Below, piece after piece: positions 1 to 11,600 of a DNA stretch of 64,000 nucleotides. The position numbers and the translations under genes are program-made. The notes under the pieces are model-generated. The model made no database searches, had not been told where the DNA came from, and was given only the letters and a program-made list of their open reading frames with translations. The stretch lies in the NCBI GenBank assembly GCA_964057225.1, contig CAXKVF010000074.1, positions 434,001 to 498,000 of the forward strand. Direction: 5' to 3'. Source of the stretch: Auanema rhodensis. Its lineage: Eukaryota; Nematoda; Chromadorea; Rhabditida; Rhabditidae. Positions within the stretch are counted from its first letter, which is position 1; every line of letters starts with the position of its first letter.

Positions 1-31
1 TACGTGAACTTTAATTTATGCTAATTAAATG

Positions 32-41
32 TACACGTGAT
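32..41. other. ACGTGA element 2 of the monomer (TACACGTGAT)
   Basis: This is the second of three related 10-bp elements in each monomer. It contains the palindrome CACGTG, an E-box/G-box core. On the minus strand it reads ATCACGTG, which fits the RTCACRTG consensus known for the budding-yeast CDEI/Cbf1 site. Binding here is not shown; the motif is short and the match could be chance. It recurs in nearly every monomer; a rare loss is seen in the monomer starting at 1585. Confidence 0.5.
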
Positions 42-63
42 GTGCACTTGGTATGTAACTCGC

Positions 64-73
64 TTCACGTGAA
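64..73. other. ACGTGA element 3 of the monomer, perfect palindrome TTCACGTGAA
   Basis: A perfect 10-bp palindrome present in most monomers. It differs from element 1 (TTTACGTGAA) at one base. Its TCACGTG half is the reverse complement of CACGTGA at 34-40, so the two can form a 7-bp stem over a 24-base loop in single-stranded DNA or RNA. Variants that break it are rare: A72T (V type), G71A in the monomers at 33620, 33972 and 35028, and single cases at about 37207 and 38439. Confidence 0.5.
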
Positions 74-152
74 AGATAAAGAGATGCGGTTTTCAAAATT
101 AGATTCCCCATGTCCATATTAGTCTAAAAACAAATTTTTATTGATATTGGTG

Positions 153-165
153 CATGGTAACCATG
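153..165. other. Dyad CATGGT-A-ACCATG near the monomer end
   Basis: Two perfect 6-bp inverted arms flank one central A. The core GGTAACC occurs about once per monomer, so a BstEII-type site (GGTNACC) would give a 176-bp ladder. It is nearly invariant. The exceptions I noticed are at about 30438 and 35718 (ACCGTG), 30967, 31847, 36247 and 37127 (ACCACG), 33597 and 38877 (GCCTGG), 16349 (TCTTGG) and 22687 (CATGAT). Most of these come in HOR-related pairs, so independent losses are few. Confidence 0.5.
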
Positions 166-174
166 ACTTTGAAT

Positions 175-184
175 TTTACGTGAA
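175..184. other. ACGTGA element 1, spanning the monomer boundary (TTTACGTGAA)
   Basis: The first of three related 10-bp elements, here at the junction of monomers 1 and 2. It is one base different from the palindrome at 64-73 of each monomer. From element 1 to element 2 is 33 bp and from element 2 to element 3 is 32 bp, so the three lie on about the same face of the helix; the next copy is 111 bp further on. Rare variants replace ACGTG by ACTTG in the monomers at 13556 and 17604. Confidence 0.5.
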
Positions 185-704
185 CTTTAATTTATGCTAA
201 TTAAATGTACACGTGATGTGCACTTGGTATGTAACTCGCTTCACGTGAAAGATAAAGAGATGCGGTTTTCAAAATTAGATTCCCCATGTCCATATTAGTC
301 TAAAAACAAATTTTTATTGATATTGGTTCATGGTAACCATGACTTTGAAATTTACGTGAACTTTAATTTATGCTAATTAAATGTACACGTGATGTGCACT
401 TGGTATGTAACTCGCTTCACGTGAAAGATAAAGAGATGCGGTTTTCAAAATTAGATTCCCCATGTCCATATTAGTCTAAAAACAAATTTTTATTGATATT
501 GGTTCATGGTAACCATGACTTTGAAATTTACGTGAACTTTAATTTATGCTAATTAAATGTACACGTGATGTGCACTTGGTATGTAACTCGCTTCACGTGA
601 AAGATAAAGAGATGCGGTTTTCAAAATTAGATTCCCCATGTCCATATTAGTCTAAAAACAAATTTTTATTGATATTGGTGCATGGTAACCATGACTTTGA
701 AATT

Positions 705-1056
705 TACGTGAACTTTAATTTATGCTAATTAAATGTACACGTGATGTGCTCTTGGTATGTAACTCGCTTCACGTGAAAGATAAAGAGATGCGGTTTTCAA
801 AATTAGATTACCCATGTCCATATTAGTCTAAAAACAAATTTTTATTGATATTGGTGCATGGTAACCATGACTTTGAAATTTACGTGAACTTTAATTTATG
901 CTAATTAAATGTACACGTGATGTGCTCTTGGTATGTAACTCGCTTCACGTGAAAGATAAAGAGATGCGGTTTTCAAAATTAGATTACCCATGTCCATAAT
1001 AGTCTAAAAACAAATTTTTATTGATATTGGTGCATGGTAACCATGACTTTGAAATT
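705..1056 (+). repeat. L-A / L-A-n monomer pair, early copy
   Basis: Two adjacent monomers both carry A46T (GTGCTC instead of GTGCAC) and C106A (TTACCC). The second also has T119A (CATAAT). This same ordered pair is the signature of the cassettes at 41716, 46116, 46820, 48228, 52628, 55092, 57732 and 62132. Its presence here, more than 40 kb away, shows that the two ends of the window share monomer lineages. Confidence 0.8.
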
Positions 1057-1936
1057 TACGTGAACTTTAATTTATGCTAATTAAATGTACACGTGATGTG
1101 CACTTGGTATGTAACTCGCTTCACGTGAAAGATAAAGAGATGCGGTTTTCAAAATTAGATTCCTCATGTCCATATTAGTCTAAAAACAAATTTTTATTGA
1201 TATTGGTGCATGGTAACCATGACTTTGAAATTTACGTGAACTTTAATTTATGCTAATTAAATGTACACGTGATGTGCACTTGGTATGTAACTCGCTTCAC
1301 GTGAAAGATAAAGAGATGCGGTTTTCAAAATTAGATTCCCCATGTCCATATTAGTCTAAAAACAAATTTTTATTGATATTGGTTCATGGTAACCATGACT
1401 TTGAAATTTACGTGAACTTTAATTTATGCTAATTAAATGTACACGTGATGTGCACTTGGTATGTAACTCGCTTCACGTGAAAGATAAAGAGATGCGGTTT
1501 TCAAAATTAGATTCCCCATGTCCATATTAGTCTAAAAACAAATTTTTATTGATATTGGTGCATGGTAACCATGACTTTGAAATTTACGTGAACTTTAATT
1601 TATGCTAATTAAATGTACACTTGATGTGCACTTGGTATGTAACTTGCTTCACGTGAAAGATAAAGAGATGCGGTTTTCAAAATTAGATTGCCCATGTCCA
1701 TATTAGTCTAAAAACAAATTTTAATTGATATTGGTTCATGGTAACCATGACTTTGAAATTTACGTGAACTTTAATTTATGCTAATTAAATGTACACGTGA
1801 TGTGCACTTGGTATGTAACTCGCTTCACGTGAAAGATAAAGAGATGCGGTTTTCAAAGTTAGATTCCCCATGTCCATATTAGTCTAAAAACAAATTTTTA
1901 TTGATATTGGTGCATGGTAACCATGACTTTGAAATT

Positions 1937-2113
1937 TACGTGAACTTTAATTTATGCTAATTAAATGTACACGTGATGTGCACTTGGTATGTAACTCGCT
2001 TCACGTGAAAGTTAAAGAGATGCGGTTTTTCAAAATTAGATTCCCCATGTCCATATTAGTCTAAAAACAAATTTTTATTGATATTGGTTCATGGTAACCA
2101 TGACTTTGAAATT
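1937..2113 (+). repeat. 177-bp monomer with one-base insertion (copy 1)
   Basis: The T-run after GATGCGG has five T instead of four, at about 2026-2030, making a 177-bp unit; it also has A76T. The same length variant recurs only at 4754-4930 and 7043-7219, always at the same place in the repeated monomer order. It is therefore inherited by HOR duplication, not by recurrent slippage. Confidence 0.9.
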
Positions 2114-3521
2114 TACGTGAACTTTAATTTATGCTAATTAAATGTACACGTGATGTGCACTTGGTATGTAACTCGCTTCACGTGAAAGATAAAGAGATGC
2201 GGTTTTCAAAATTAGATTCCCCATGTCCATATTAGTCTAAAAACAAATTTTTATTGATATTGGTTCATGGTAACCATGACTTTAAAATTTACGTGAACTT
2301 TAATTTATGCTAATTAAATGTACACGTGATGTGCACTTGGTATGTAACTCGCTTCACGTGAAAGATAAAGAGATGCGGTTTTCAAAATTAGATTCCCCAT
2401 GTCCATATTAGTCTAAAAACAAATTTTTATTGATATTGGTGCATGGTAACCATGACTTTGAAATTTACGTGAACTTTAATTTATGCTAATTAAATGTACA
2501 CGTGATGTGCTCTTGGTATGTAACTCGCTTCACGTGAAAGATAAAGAGATGCGGTTTTCAAAATTAGATTACCCATGTCCATATTAGTCTAAAAACAAAT
2601 TTTTATCGATATTGGTGCATGGTAACCATGACTTTGAAATTTACGTGAACTTTAATTTATGCTAATTAAATGTACACGTGATGTGCACTTGGTATGTAAC
2701 TCGCTTCACGTGAAAGATAAAGAGATGCGGTTTTCAAAATTAGATTCCCCATGTCCATATTAGTCTAAAAACAAATTTTTATTGGTATTGGTTCATGGTA
2801 ACCATGACTTTGAAATTTACGTGAACTTTAATTTATGCTAATTAAATGTACACGTGATGTGCACTTGGTATGTAACTCGCTTCACGTGAAAGATAAAGAG
2901 ATGCGGTTTTCAAAATTAGATTCCCCATGTCCATATTAGTCTAAAAACAAATTTTTATTGATATTGGTTCATGGTAACCATGACTTTGAAATTTACGTGA
3001 ACTTTAATTTATGCTAATTAAATGTACACGTGATGTGCACTTGGTATGTAACTCGCTTCACGTGAAAGTTAAAGAGATGCTGTTTTCAAAATTAGATTAC
3101 CCATGTCCATATTAGTCTAAAAACAAATTTTTATTGATATTGGTTCATGGTAACCATGACTTTGAAATTTACGTGAACTTTAATTTATGCTAATTAAATG
3201 TACACGTGATGTGCACTTGGTATGTAACTCGCTTCACGTGAAAGATAAAGAGATGCGGTTTTCAAAATTAGATCCCCCATGTCCATATTAGTCTAAATAC
3301 TAATTTTTATTGATATTGGTGCATGGTAACCATGACTTTGAAATTTACGTGAACTTTAATTTATGCTAATTAAATGTACACGTGATGTGCACTTGGTATG
3401 TAACTCGCTTCACGTGAAAGATAAAGAGATGCGGTTTTCAAAATTAGATCCCCCATGTCCATATTAGTCTAAATACTAATTTTTATTGATATTGGTGCAT
3501 GGTAACCATGACTTTGAAATT
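1937..3521 (+). repeat. 9-monomer block, partial relative of the 13-monomer HOR
   Basis: Monomers 12-20 have the same order of types as 4754-6338 and 7043-8627: J with an extra T; t; g; L-A with ATCGAT; t with TTGGTATT; t; J-A; CC; CC. Private changes include CTTTAAAATT at about 2281 and GATGCTG at about 3076. Being 16 monomers upstream of the next copy instead of 13, it is separated from it by extra monomers (3522-4049). Confidence 0.85.
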
Positions 3522-4049
3522 TACGTGAACTTTAATTTATGCTAATTAAATGTACACGTGATGTGCACTTGGTATGTAACTCGCTTCACGTGAAAGATAA
3601 AGAGATGCGGTTTTCAAAATTAGATTGCCCATGTCCATATTAGTCTAAAAACAAATTTTAATTGATATTGGTTCATGGTAACCATGACTTTGAAATTTAC
3701 GTGAACTTTAATTTATGCTAATTAAATGTACACGTGATGTGCACTTGGTATGTAACTCGCTTCACGTGAAAGATAAAGAGATGCGGTTTTCAAAATTAGA
3801 TTCCCCATGTCCATATTAGTCTAAAAACAAATTTTTATTGATATTGGTTCATGGTAACCATGACTTTGAAATTTACGTGAACTTTAATTTATGCTAATTA
3901 AATGTACACGTGATGTGCACTTGGTATGTAACTCGCTTCACGTGAAAGATAAAGAGATGCGGTTTTCAAAATTAGATTCCCCATGTCCATATTAGTCTAA
4001 AAACAAATTTTTATTGATATTGGTGCATGGTAACCATGACTTTGAAATT
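3522..4049 (+). repeat. Three spacer monomers between HOR copies
   Basis: Monomers 21-23 (Gc type with T139A, then t, then g) lie between the 9-monomer block and the first full 13-monomer HOR. They account for the difference between the 16-monomer and 13-monomer spacing of the insertion marker. Confidence 0.75.
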
Positions 4050-6338
4050 TACGTGAACTTTAATTTATGCTAATTAAATGTACACGTGATGTGCACTTGG
4101 TATGTAACTCGCTGCACGTGAAAGATAAAGAGATGCGGTTTTCAAAATTAGATTCCCCATGTCCATATTAGTCTAAAAACAAATTTTTATTGATATTGGT
4201 GCATGGTAACCATGACTTTGAAATTTACGTGAACTTTAATTTATGCTAATTAAATGTACACGTGATGTGCACTTGGTATGTAACTCGCTTCACGTGAAAG
4301 ATAAAGAGATGCGGTTTTCAAAATTAGATTGCCCATGTCCATATTAGTCTAAAAACAAATTTTAATTGATATTGGTTCATGGTAACCATGACTTTGAAAT
4401 TTACGTGAACTTTAATTTATGCTAATTAAATGTACACGTGATGTGCACTTGGTATGTAACTCGCTTCACGTGAAAGATAAAGAGATGCGGTTTTCAAAAT
4501 TAGATCCCCCATGTCCATATTAGTCTAAATACTAATTTTTATTGATATTGGTGCATGGTAACCATGACTTTGAAATTTACGTGAACTTTAATTTATGCTA
4601 ATTAAATGTACACGTGATGTGCACTTGGTATGTAACTCGCTTCACGTGAAAGATAAAGAGATGCGGTTTCCAAAATTAGATTCCCCATGTCCATATTAGT
4701 CTAAAAACAAATTTTTATTGATATTGGTTCATGGTAACCATGACTTTGAAATTTACGTGAACTTTAATTTATGCTAATTAAATGTACACGTGATGTGCAC
4801 TTGGTATGTAACTCGCTTCACGTGAAAGTTAAAGAGATGCGGTTTTTCAAAATTAGATTCCCCATGTCCATATTAGTCTAAAAACAAATTTTTATTGATA
4901 TTGGTTCATGGTAACCATGACTTTGAAATTTACGTGAACTTTAATTTATGCTAATTAAATGTACACGTGATGTGCACTTGGTATGTAACTCGCTTCACGT
5001 GAAAGATAAAGAGATGCGGTTTTCAAAATTAGATTCCCCATGTCCATATTAGTCTAAAAACAAATTTTTATTGATATTGGTTCATGGTAACCATGACTTT
5101 GAAATTTACGTGAACTTTAATTTATGCTAATTAAATGTACACGTGATGTGCACTTGGTATGTAACTCGCTTCACGTGAAAGATAAAGAGATGCGGTTTTC
5201 AAAATTAGATTCCCCATGTCCATATTAGTCTAAAAACAAATTTTTATTGATATTGGTGCATGGTAACCATGACTTTGAAATTTACGTGAACTTTAATTTA
5301 TGCTAATTAAATGTACACGTGATGTGCTCTTGGTATGTAACTCGCTTCACGTGAAAGATAAAGAGATGCGGTTTTCAAAATTAGATTACCCATGTCCATA
5401 TTAGTCTAAAAACAAATTTTTATCGATATTGGTGCATGGTAACCATGACTTTGAAATTTACGTGAACTTTAATTTATGCTAATTAAATGTACACGTGATG
5501 TGCACTTGGTATGTAACTCGCTTCACGTGAAAGATAAAGAGATGCGGTTTTCAAAATTAGATTCCCCATGTCCATATTAGTCTAAAAACAAATTTTTATT
5601 GGTATTGGTTCATGGTAACCATGACTTTGAAATTTACGTGAACTTTAATTTATGCTAATTAAATGTACACGTGATGTGCACTTGGTATGTAACTCGCTTC
5701 ACGTGAAAGATAAAGAGATGCGGTTTTCAAAATTAGATTCCCCATGTCCATATTAGTCTAAAAACAAATTTTTATTGATATTGGTTCATGGTAACCATGA
5801 CTTTGAAATTTACGTGAACTTTAATTTATGCTAATTAAATGTACACGTGATGTGCACTTGGTATGTAACTCGCTTCACGTGAAAGTTAAAGAGATGCGGT
5901 TTTCAAAATTAGATTACCCATGTCCATATTAGTCTAAAAACAAATTTTTATTGATATTGGTTCATGGTAACCATGACTTTGAAATTTACGTGAACTTTAA
6001 TTTATGCTAATTAAATGTACACGTGATGTGCACTTGGTATGTAACTCGCTTCACGTGAAAGATAAAGAGATGCGGTTTTCAAAATTAGATCCCCCATGTC
6101 CATATTAGTCTAAATACTAATTTTTATTGATATTGGTGCATGGTAACCATGACTTTGAAATTTACGTGAACTTTAATTTATGCTAATTAAATGTACACGT
6201 GATGTGCACTTGGTATGTAACTCGCTTCACGTGAAAGATAAAGAGATGCGGTTTTCAAAATTAGATCCCCCATGTCCATATTAGTCTAAATACTAATTTT
6301 TATTGATATTGGTGCATGGTAACCATGACTTTGAAATT
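4050..6338 (+). repeat. 13-monomer HOR, copy 1 (2289 bp)
   Basis: Monomers 24-36. Order: CTGCACG variant; Gc with T139A; CC; GGTTTCC variant; J with extra T; t; g; L-A with ATCGAT; TTGGTATT variant; t; J-A; CC; CC. The next 13 monomers repeat this order, including rare private markers. Length is 13 x 176 + 1 because of the inserted T. Confidence 0.9.
4754..4930 (+). repeat. 177-bp monomer with one-base insertion (copy 2)
   Basis: Five T after GATGCGG at about 4843-4847, with A76T, as in the monomer at 1937. It lies 2817 bp (16 x 176 + 1) downstream of copy 1. Confidence 0.9.
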
Positions 6339-8627
6339 TACGTGAACTTTAATTTATGCTAATTAAATGTACACGTGATGTGCACTTGGTATGTAACTCG
6401 CTGCACGTGAAAGATAAAGAGATGCGGTTTTCAAAATTAGATTCCCCATGTCCATATTAGTCTAAAAACAAATTTTTATTGATATTGGTGCATGGTAACC
6501 ATGACTTTGAATTTTACGTGAACTTTAATTTATGCTAATTAAATGTACACGTGATGTGCACTTGGTATGTAACTCGCTTCACGTGAAAGATAAAGAGATG
6601 CGGTTTTCAAAATTAGATTGCCCATGTCCATATTAGTCTAAAAACAAATTTTAATTGATATTGGTTCATGGTAACCATGACTTTGAAATTTACGTGAACT
6701 TTAATTTATGCTAATTAAATGTACACGTGATGTGCACTTGGTATGTAACTCGCTTCACGTGAAAGATAAAGAGATGCGGTTTTCAAAATTAGATCCCCCA
6801 TGTCCATATTAGTCTAAATACTAATTTTTATTGATATTGGTGCATGGTAACCATGACTTTGAAATTTACGTGAACTTTAATTTATGCTAATTAAATGTAC
6901 ACGTGATGTGCACTTGGTATGTAACTCGCTTCACGTGAAAGATAAAGAGATGCGGTTTCCAAAATTAGATTCCCCATGTCCATATTAGTCTAAAAACAAA
7001 TTTTTATTGATATTGGTTCATGGTAACCATGACTTTGAAATTTACGTGAACTTTAATTTATGCTAATTAAATGTACACGTGATGTGCACTTGGTATGTAA
7101 CTCGCTTCACGTGAAAGTTAAAGAGATGCGGTTTTTCAAAATTAGATTCCCCATGTCCATATTAGTCTAAAAACAAATTTTTATTGATATTGGTTCATGG
7201 TAACCATGACTTTGAAATTTACGTGAACTTTAATTTATGCTAATTAAATGTACACGTGATGTGCACTTGGTATGTAACTCGCTTCACGTGAAAGATAAAG
7301 AGATGCGGTTTTCAAAATTAGATTCCCCATGTCCATATTAGTCTAAAAACAAATTTTTATTGATATTGGTTCATGGTAACCATGACTTTGAAATTTACGT
7401 GAACTTTAATTTATGCTAATTAAATGTACACGTGATGTGCACTTGGTATGTAACTCGCTTCACGTGAAAGATAAAGAGATGCGGTTTTCAAAATTAGATT
7501 CCCCATGTCCATATTAGTCTAAAAACAAATTTTTATTGATATTGGTGCATGGTAACCATGACTTTGAAATTTACGTGAACTTTAATTTATGCTAATTAAA
7601 TGTACACGTGATGTGCTCTTGGTATGTAACTCGCTTCACGTGAAAGATAAAGAGATGCGGTTTTCAAAATTAGATTACCCATGTCCATATTAGTCTAAAA
7701 ACAAATTTTTATCGATATTGGTGCATGGTAACCATGACTTTGAAATTTACGTGAACTTTAATTTATGCTAATTAAATGTACACGTGATGTGCACTTGGTA
7801 TGTAACTCGCTTCACGTGAAAGATAAAGAGATGCGGTTTTCAAAATTAGATTCCCCATGTCCATATTAGTCTAAAAACAAATTTTTATTGGTATTGGTTC
7901 ATGGTAACCATGACTTTGAAATTTACGTGAACTTTAATTTATGCTAATTAAATGTACACGTGATGTGCACTTGGTATGTAACTCGCTTCACGTGAAAGAT
8001 AAAGAGATGCGGTTTTCAAAATTAGATTCCCCATGTCCATATTAGTCTAAAAACAAATTTTTATTGATATTGGTTCATGGTAACCATGACTTTGAAATTT
8101 ACGTGAACTTTAATTTATGCTAATTAAATGTACACGTGATGTGCACTTGGTATGTAACTCGCTTCACGTGAAAGTTAAAGAGATGCGGTTTTCAAAATTA
8201 GATTACCCATGTCCATATTAGTCTAAAAACAAATTTTTATTGATATTGGTTCATGGTAACCATGACTTTGAAATTTACGTGAACTTTAATTTATGCTAAT
8301 TAAATGTACACGTGATGTGCACTTGGTATGTAACTCGCTTCACGTGAAAGATAAAGAGATGCGGTTTTCAAAATTAGATCCCCCATGTCCATATTAGTCT
8401 AAATACTAATTTTTATTGATATTGGTGCATGGTAACCATGACTTTGAAATTTACGTGAACTTTAATTTATGCTAATTAAATGTACACGTGATGTGCACTT
8501 GGTATGTAACTCGCTTCACGTGAAAGATAAAGAGATGCGGTTTTCAAAATTAGATCCCCCATGTCCATATTAGTCTAAATACTAATTTTTATTGATATTG
8601 GTGCATGGTAACCATGACTTTGAAATT
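6339..8627 (+). repeat. 13-monomer HOR, copy 2 (2289 bp)
   Basis: Monomers 37-49 repeat 4050-6338 in order. It shares the CTGCACG marker (first monomer), the GGTTTCC marker, the inserted T, ATCGAT, TTGGTATT and the doubled CC monomers. One clear difference is A174T at the end of its first monomer. The two copies are tandem with no spacer. Confidence 0.9.
7043..7219 (+). repeat. 177-bp monomer with one-base insertion (copy 3)
   Basis: Five T after GATGCGG at about 7132-7136. It is 2289 bp (13 x 176 + 1) downstream of copy 2. After this monomer, phase is exactly 176 bp to the window end by net count. Confidence 0.9.
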
Positions 8628-11600
8628 TACGTGAACTTTAATTTATGCTAATTAAATGTACACGTGATGTGCACTTGGTATGTAACTCGCTTCACGTGAA
8701 AGATAAAGAGATGCGGTTTTCAAAATTAGATTCCCCATGTCCATATTAGTCTAAAAACAAATTTTTATTGATATTGGTGCATGGTAACCATGACTTTGAA
8801 TTTTACGTGAACTTTAATTTATGCTAATTAAATGTACACGTGATGTGCACTTGGTATGTAACTCGCTTCACGTGAAAGATAAAGAGATGCGGTTTTCAAA
8901 ATTAGATTCCCCATGTCCATATTAGTCTAAAAACAAATTTGTATTGATATTGGTTCATGGTAACCATGACTTTGAAATTTACGTGAACTTTAATTTATGC
9001 TAATTAAATGTACACGTGATGTGCACTTGGTATGTAACTCGCTTCACGTGAAAGATAAAGAGATGCGGTTTTCAAAATTAGATTCCCCATGTCCATATTA
9101 GTCTAAAAACAAATTTTTATTGATATTGGTGCATGGTAACCATGACTTTGAAATTTACGTGAACTTTAATTTATGCTAATTAAATGTACACGTGATGTGC
9201 ACTTGGTATGTAACTCGCTTCACGTGAAAGATGAAGAGATGCGGTTTTCAGAATTAGATTCCTCATGTCCATATTAGTCTAAAAACAAATTTTTATTGAT
9301 ATTGGTGCATGGTAACCATGACTTTGAAATTTACGTGAACTTTAATTTATGCTAATTAAATGTACACGTGATGTGCACTTGGTATGTAACTCGCTTCACG
9401 TGAAAGATAAAGAGATGCGGTTTTCAAAATTAGATTCCCCATGTCCATATTAGTCTAAAAACAAATTTTTATTGATATTGGTGCATGGTAACCATGACTT
9501 TGAAATTTACGTGAACTTTAATTTATGCTAATTAAATGTACACGTGATGTGCTCTTGGTATGTAACTCGCTTCACGTGAAAGATAAAGAGATGCGGTTTT
9601 CAAAATTAGATTACCCATGTCCATATTAGTCTAAAAACAAATTTTTATTGATATTGGTGCATGGTAACCATGATTTTGAAATTTACGTGAACTTTAATTT
9701 ATGCTAATTAAATGTACACGTGATGTGCTCTTGGTATGTAACTCGCTTCACGTGAAAGATAAAGAGATGCGGTTTTCAAAATTAGATTCCCCATGTCCAT
9801 ATTAGTCTAAAAACAAATTTTTATTGATATTGGTGCATGGTAACCATGACTTTGAAATTTACGTGAACTTTAATTTATGCTAATTAAATGTACACGTGAT
9901 GTGCACTTGGTATGTAACTCGCTTCACGTGAAAGATGAAGAGATGCGGTTTTCAGAATTAGATTCCTCATGTCCATATTAGTCTAAAAACAAATTTTTAT
10001 TGATATTGGTGCATGGTAACCATGACTTTGAAATTTACGTGAACTTTAATTTATGCTAATTAAATGTACACGTGATGTGCACTTGGTATGTAACTCGCTT
10101 CACGTGAAAGATAAAGAGATGCGGTTTTCAAAATTAGATTCCCCATGTCCATATTAGTCTAAAAACAAATTTTTATTGATATTGGTGCATGGTAACCATG
10201 ACTTTGAAATTTACGTGAACTTTAATTTATGCTAATTAAATGTACACGTGATGTGCACTTGGTATGTAACTCGCTTCACGTGAAAGATAAAGAGATGCGG
10301 TTTTCAAAATTAGATTGCCCATGTCCATATTAGTCTAAAAACAAATTGTTATTGATATTGGTTCATGGTAACCATGACTTTGAATTTTACGTGAACTTTA
10401 ATTTATGCTAATTAAATGTACACGTGATGTGCACTTGGTATGTAACTCGCTTCACGTGAAAGATAAAGAGATGCGGTTTTCAAAATTAGATTCCCCATGT
10501 CCATATTAGTCTAAAAACAAATTTTTATTGATATTGGTTCATGGTAACCATGACTTTGAAATTTACGTGAACTTTAATTTATGCTAATTAAATGTACACG
10601 TGATGTGCACTTGGTATGTAACTCGCTTCACGTGAAAGTTAAAGAGATGCGGTTTTCAAAATTAGATTGCCCATGTCCATATTAGTCTAAAAACAAATTT
10701 TAATTGATATTGGTTCATGGTAACCATGACTTTGAAATTTACGTGAACTTTAATTTATGCTAATTAAATGTACACGTGATGTGCACTTGGTTTGTAACTC
10801 GCTTCACGTGAAAGATAAAGAGATGCGGTTTTCAAAATTAGATTCCCCATGTCCATATTAGTCTAAAAACAAATTTTTATTGATATTGGTGCATGGTAAC
10901 CATGACTTTGAAATTTACGTGAACTTTAATTTATGCTAATTAAATGTACACGTGATGTGCACTTGGTATGTAACTCGCTTCACGTGAAAGATAAAGAGAT
11001 GCGGTTTTCAAAATTAGATTGCCCATGTCCATATTAGTCTAAAAACAAATTGTTATTGATATTGGTTCATGGTAACCATGACTTTGAATTTTACGTGAAC
11101 TTTAATTTATGCTAATTAAATGTACACGTGATGTGCACTTGGTATGTAACTCGCTTCACGTGAAAGATAAAGAGATGCGGTTTTCAAAATTAGATTCCCC
11201 ATTTCCATATTAGTCTAAAAACAAATTTTTATTGATATTGGATCATGGTAACCATGACTTTGAAATTTACGTGAACTTTAATTTATGCTAATTAAATGTA
11301 CACGTGATGTGCACTTGGTATGTAACTCGCTTCACGTGAAAGATAAAGAGATGCGGTTTTCAAAATTAGATTCCCCATGTCCATATTAGTCTAAAAACAA
11401 ATTTTTATTGATATTGGTTCATGGTAACCATGACTTTGAAATTTACGTGAACTTTAATTTATGCTAATTAAATGTACACGTGATGTGCACTTGGTATGTA
11501 ACTCGCTTCACGTGAAAGATAAAGAGATGCGGTTTTCAAAATTAGATTCCCCATGTCCATATTAGTCTAAAAACAAATTTTTATTGATATTGGTGCATGG

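Larger units (their letters stand above)
1..176 (+). repeat. Reference satellite monomer (monomer 1)
   Basis: This is the phase used here; the choice of first base is arbitrary. Landmarks in monomer coordinates: ACGTGA cores at 2-7, 35-40 and 67-72; an AT-only dyad-like stretch around 11-30; CACGTG at 34-39 and 66-71; GTGCAC at 42-47; TTTTCAAAA at 90-98; a C-run at 106-109; an A/T-rich tract at 126-142; and CATGGTAACCATG at 153-165, containing GGTAACC at 156-162. Common variable sites are 46, 72, 76, 78, 102, 105-108, 119, 129, 132, 137-139, 142-143, 152 and 174. The monomer has stops in all frames, and 176 is not a multiple of three, so it carries no repeat-length reading frame. Confidence 0.95.
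1..1936 (+). repeat. Monomers 1-11, no clear local HOR
   Basis: Eleven 176-bp monomers, mostly consensus type alternating G or T at monomer position 152. Distinct members are the L pair at 705-1056, a C108T type at 1057, and the monomer at 1585, which combines several rare changes (G37T, C61T, C106G, T139A). I found no block of this stretch repeated in order next to it. Confidence 0.8.
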
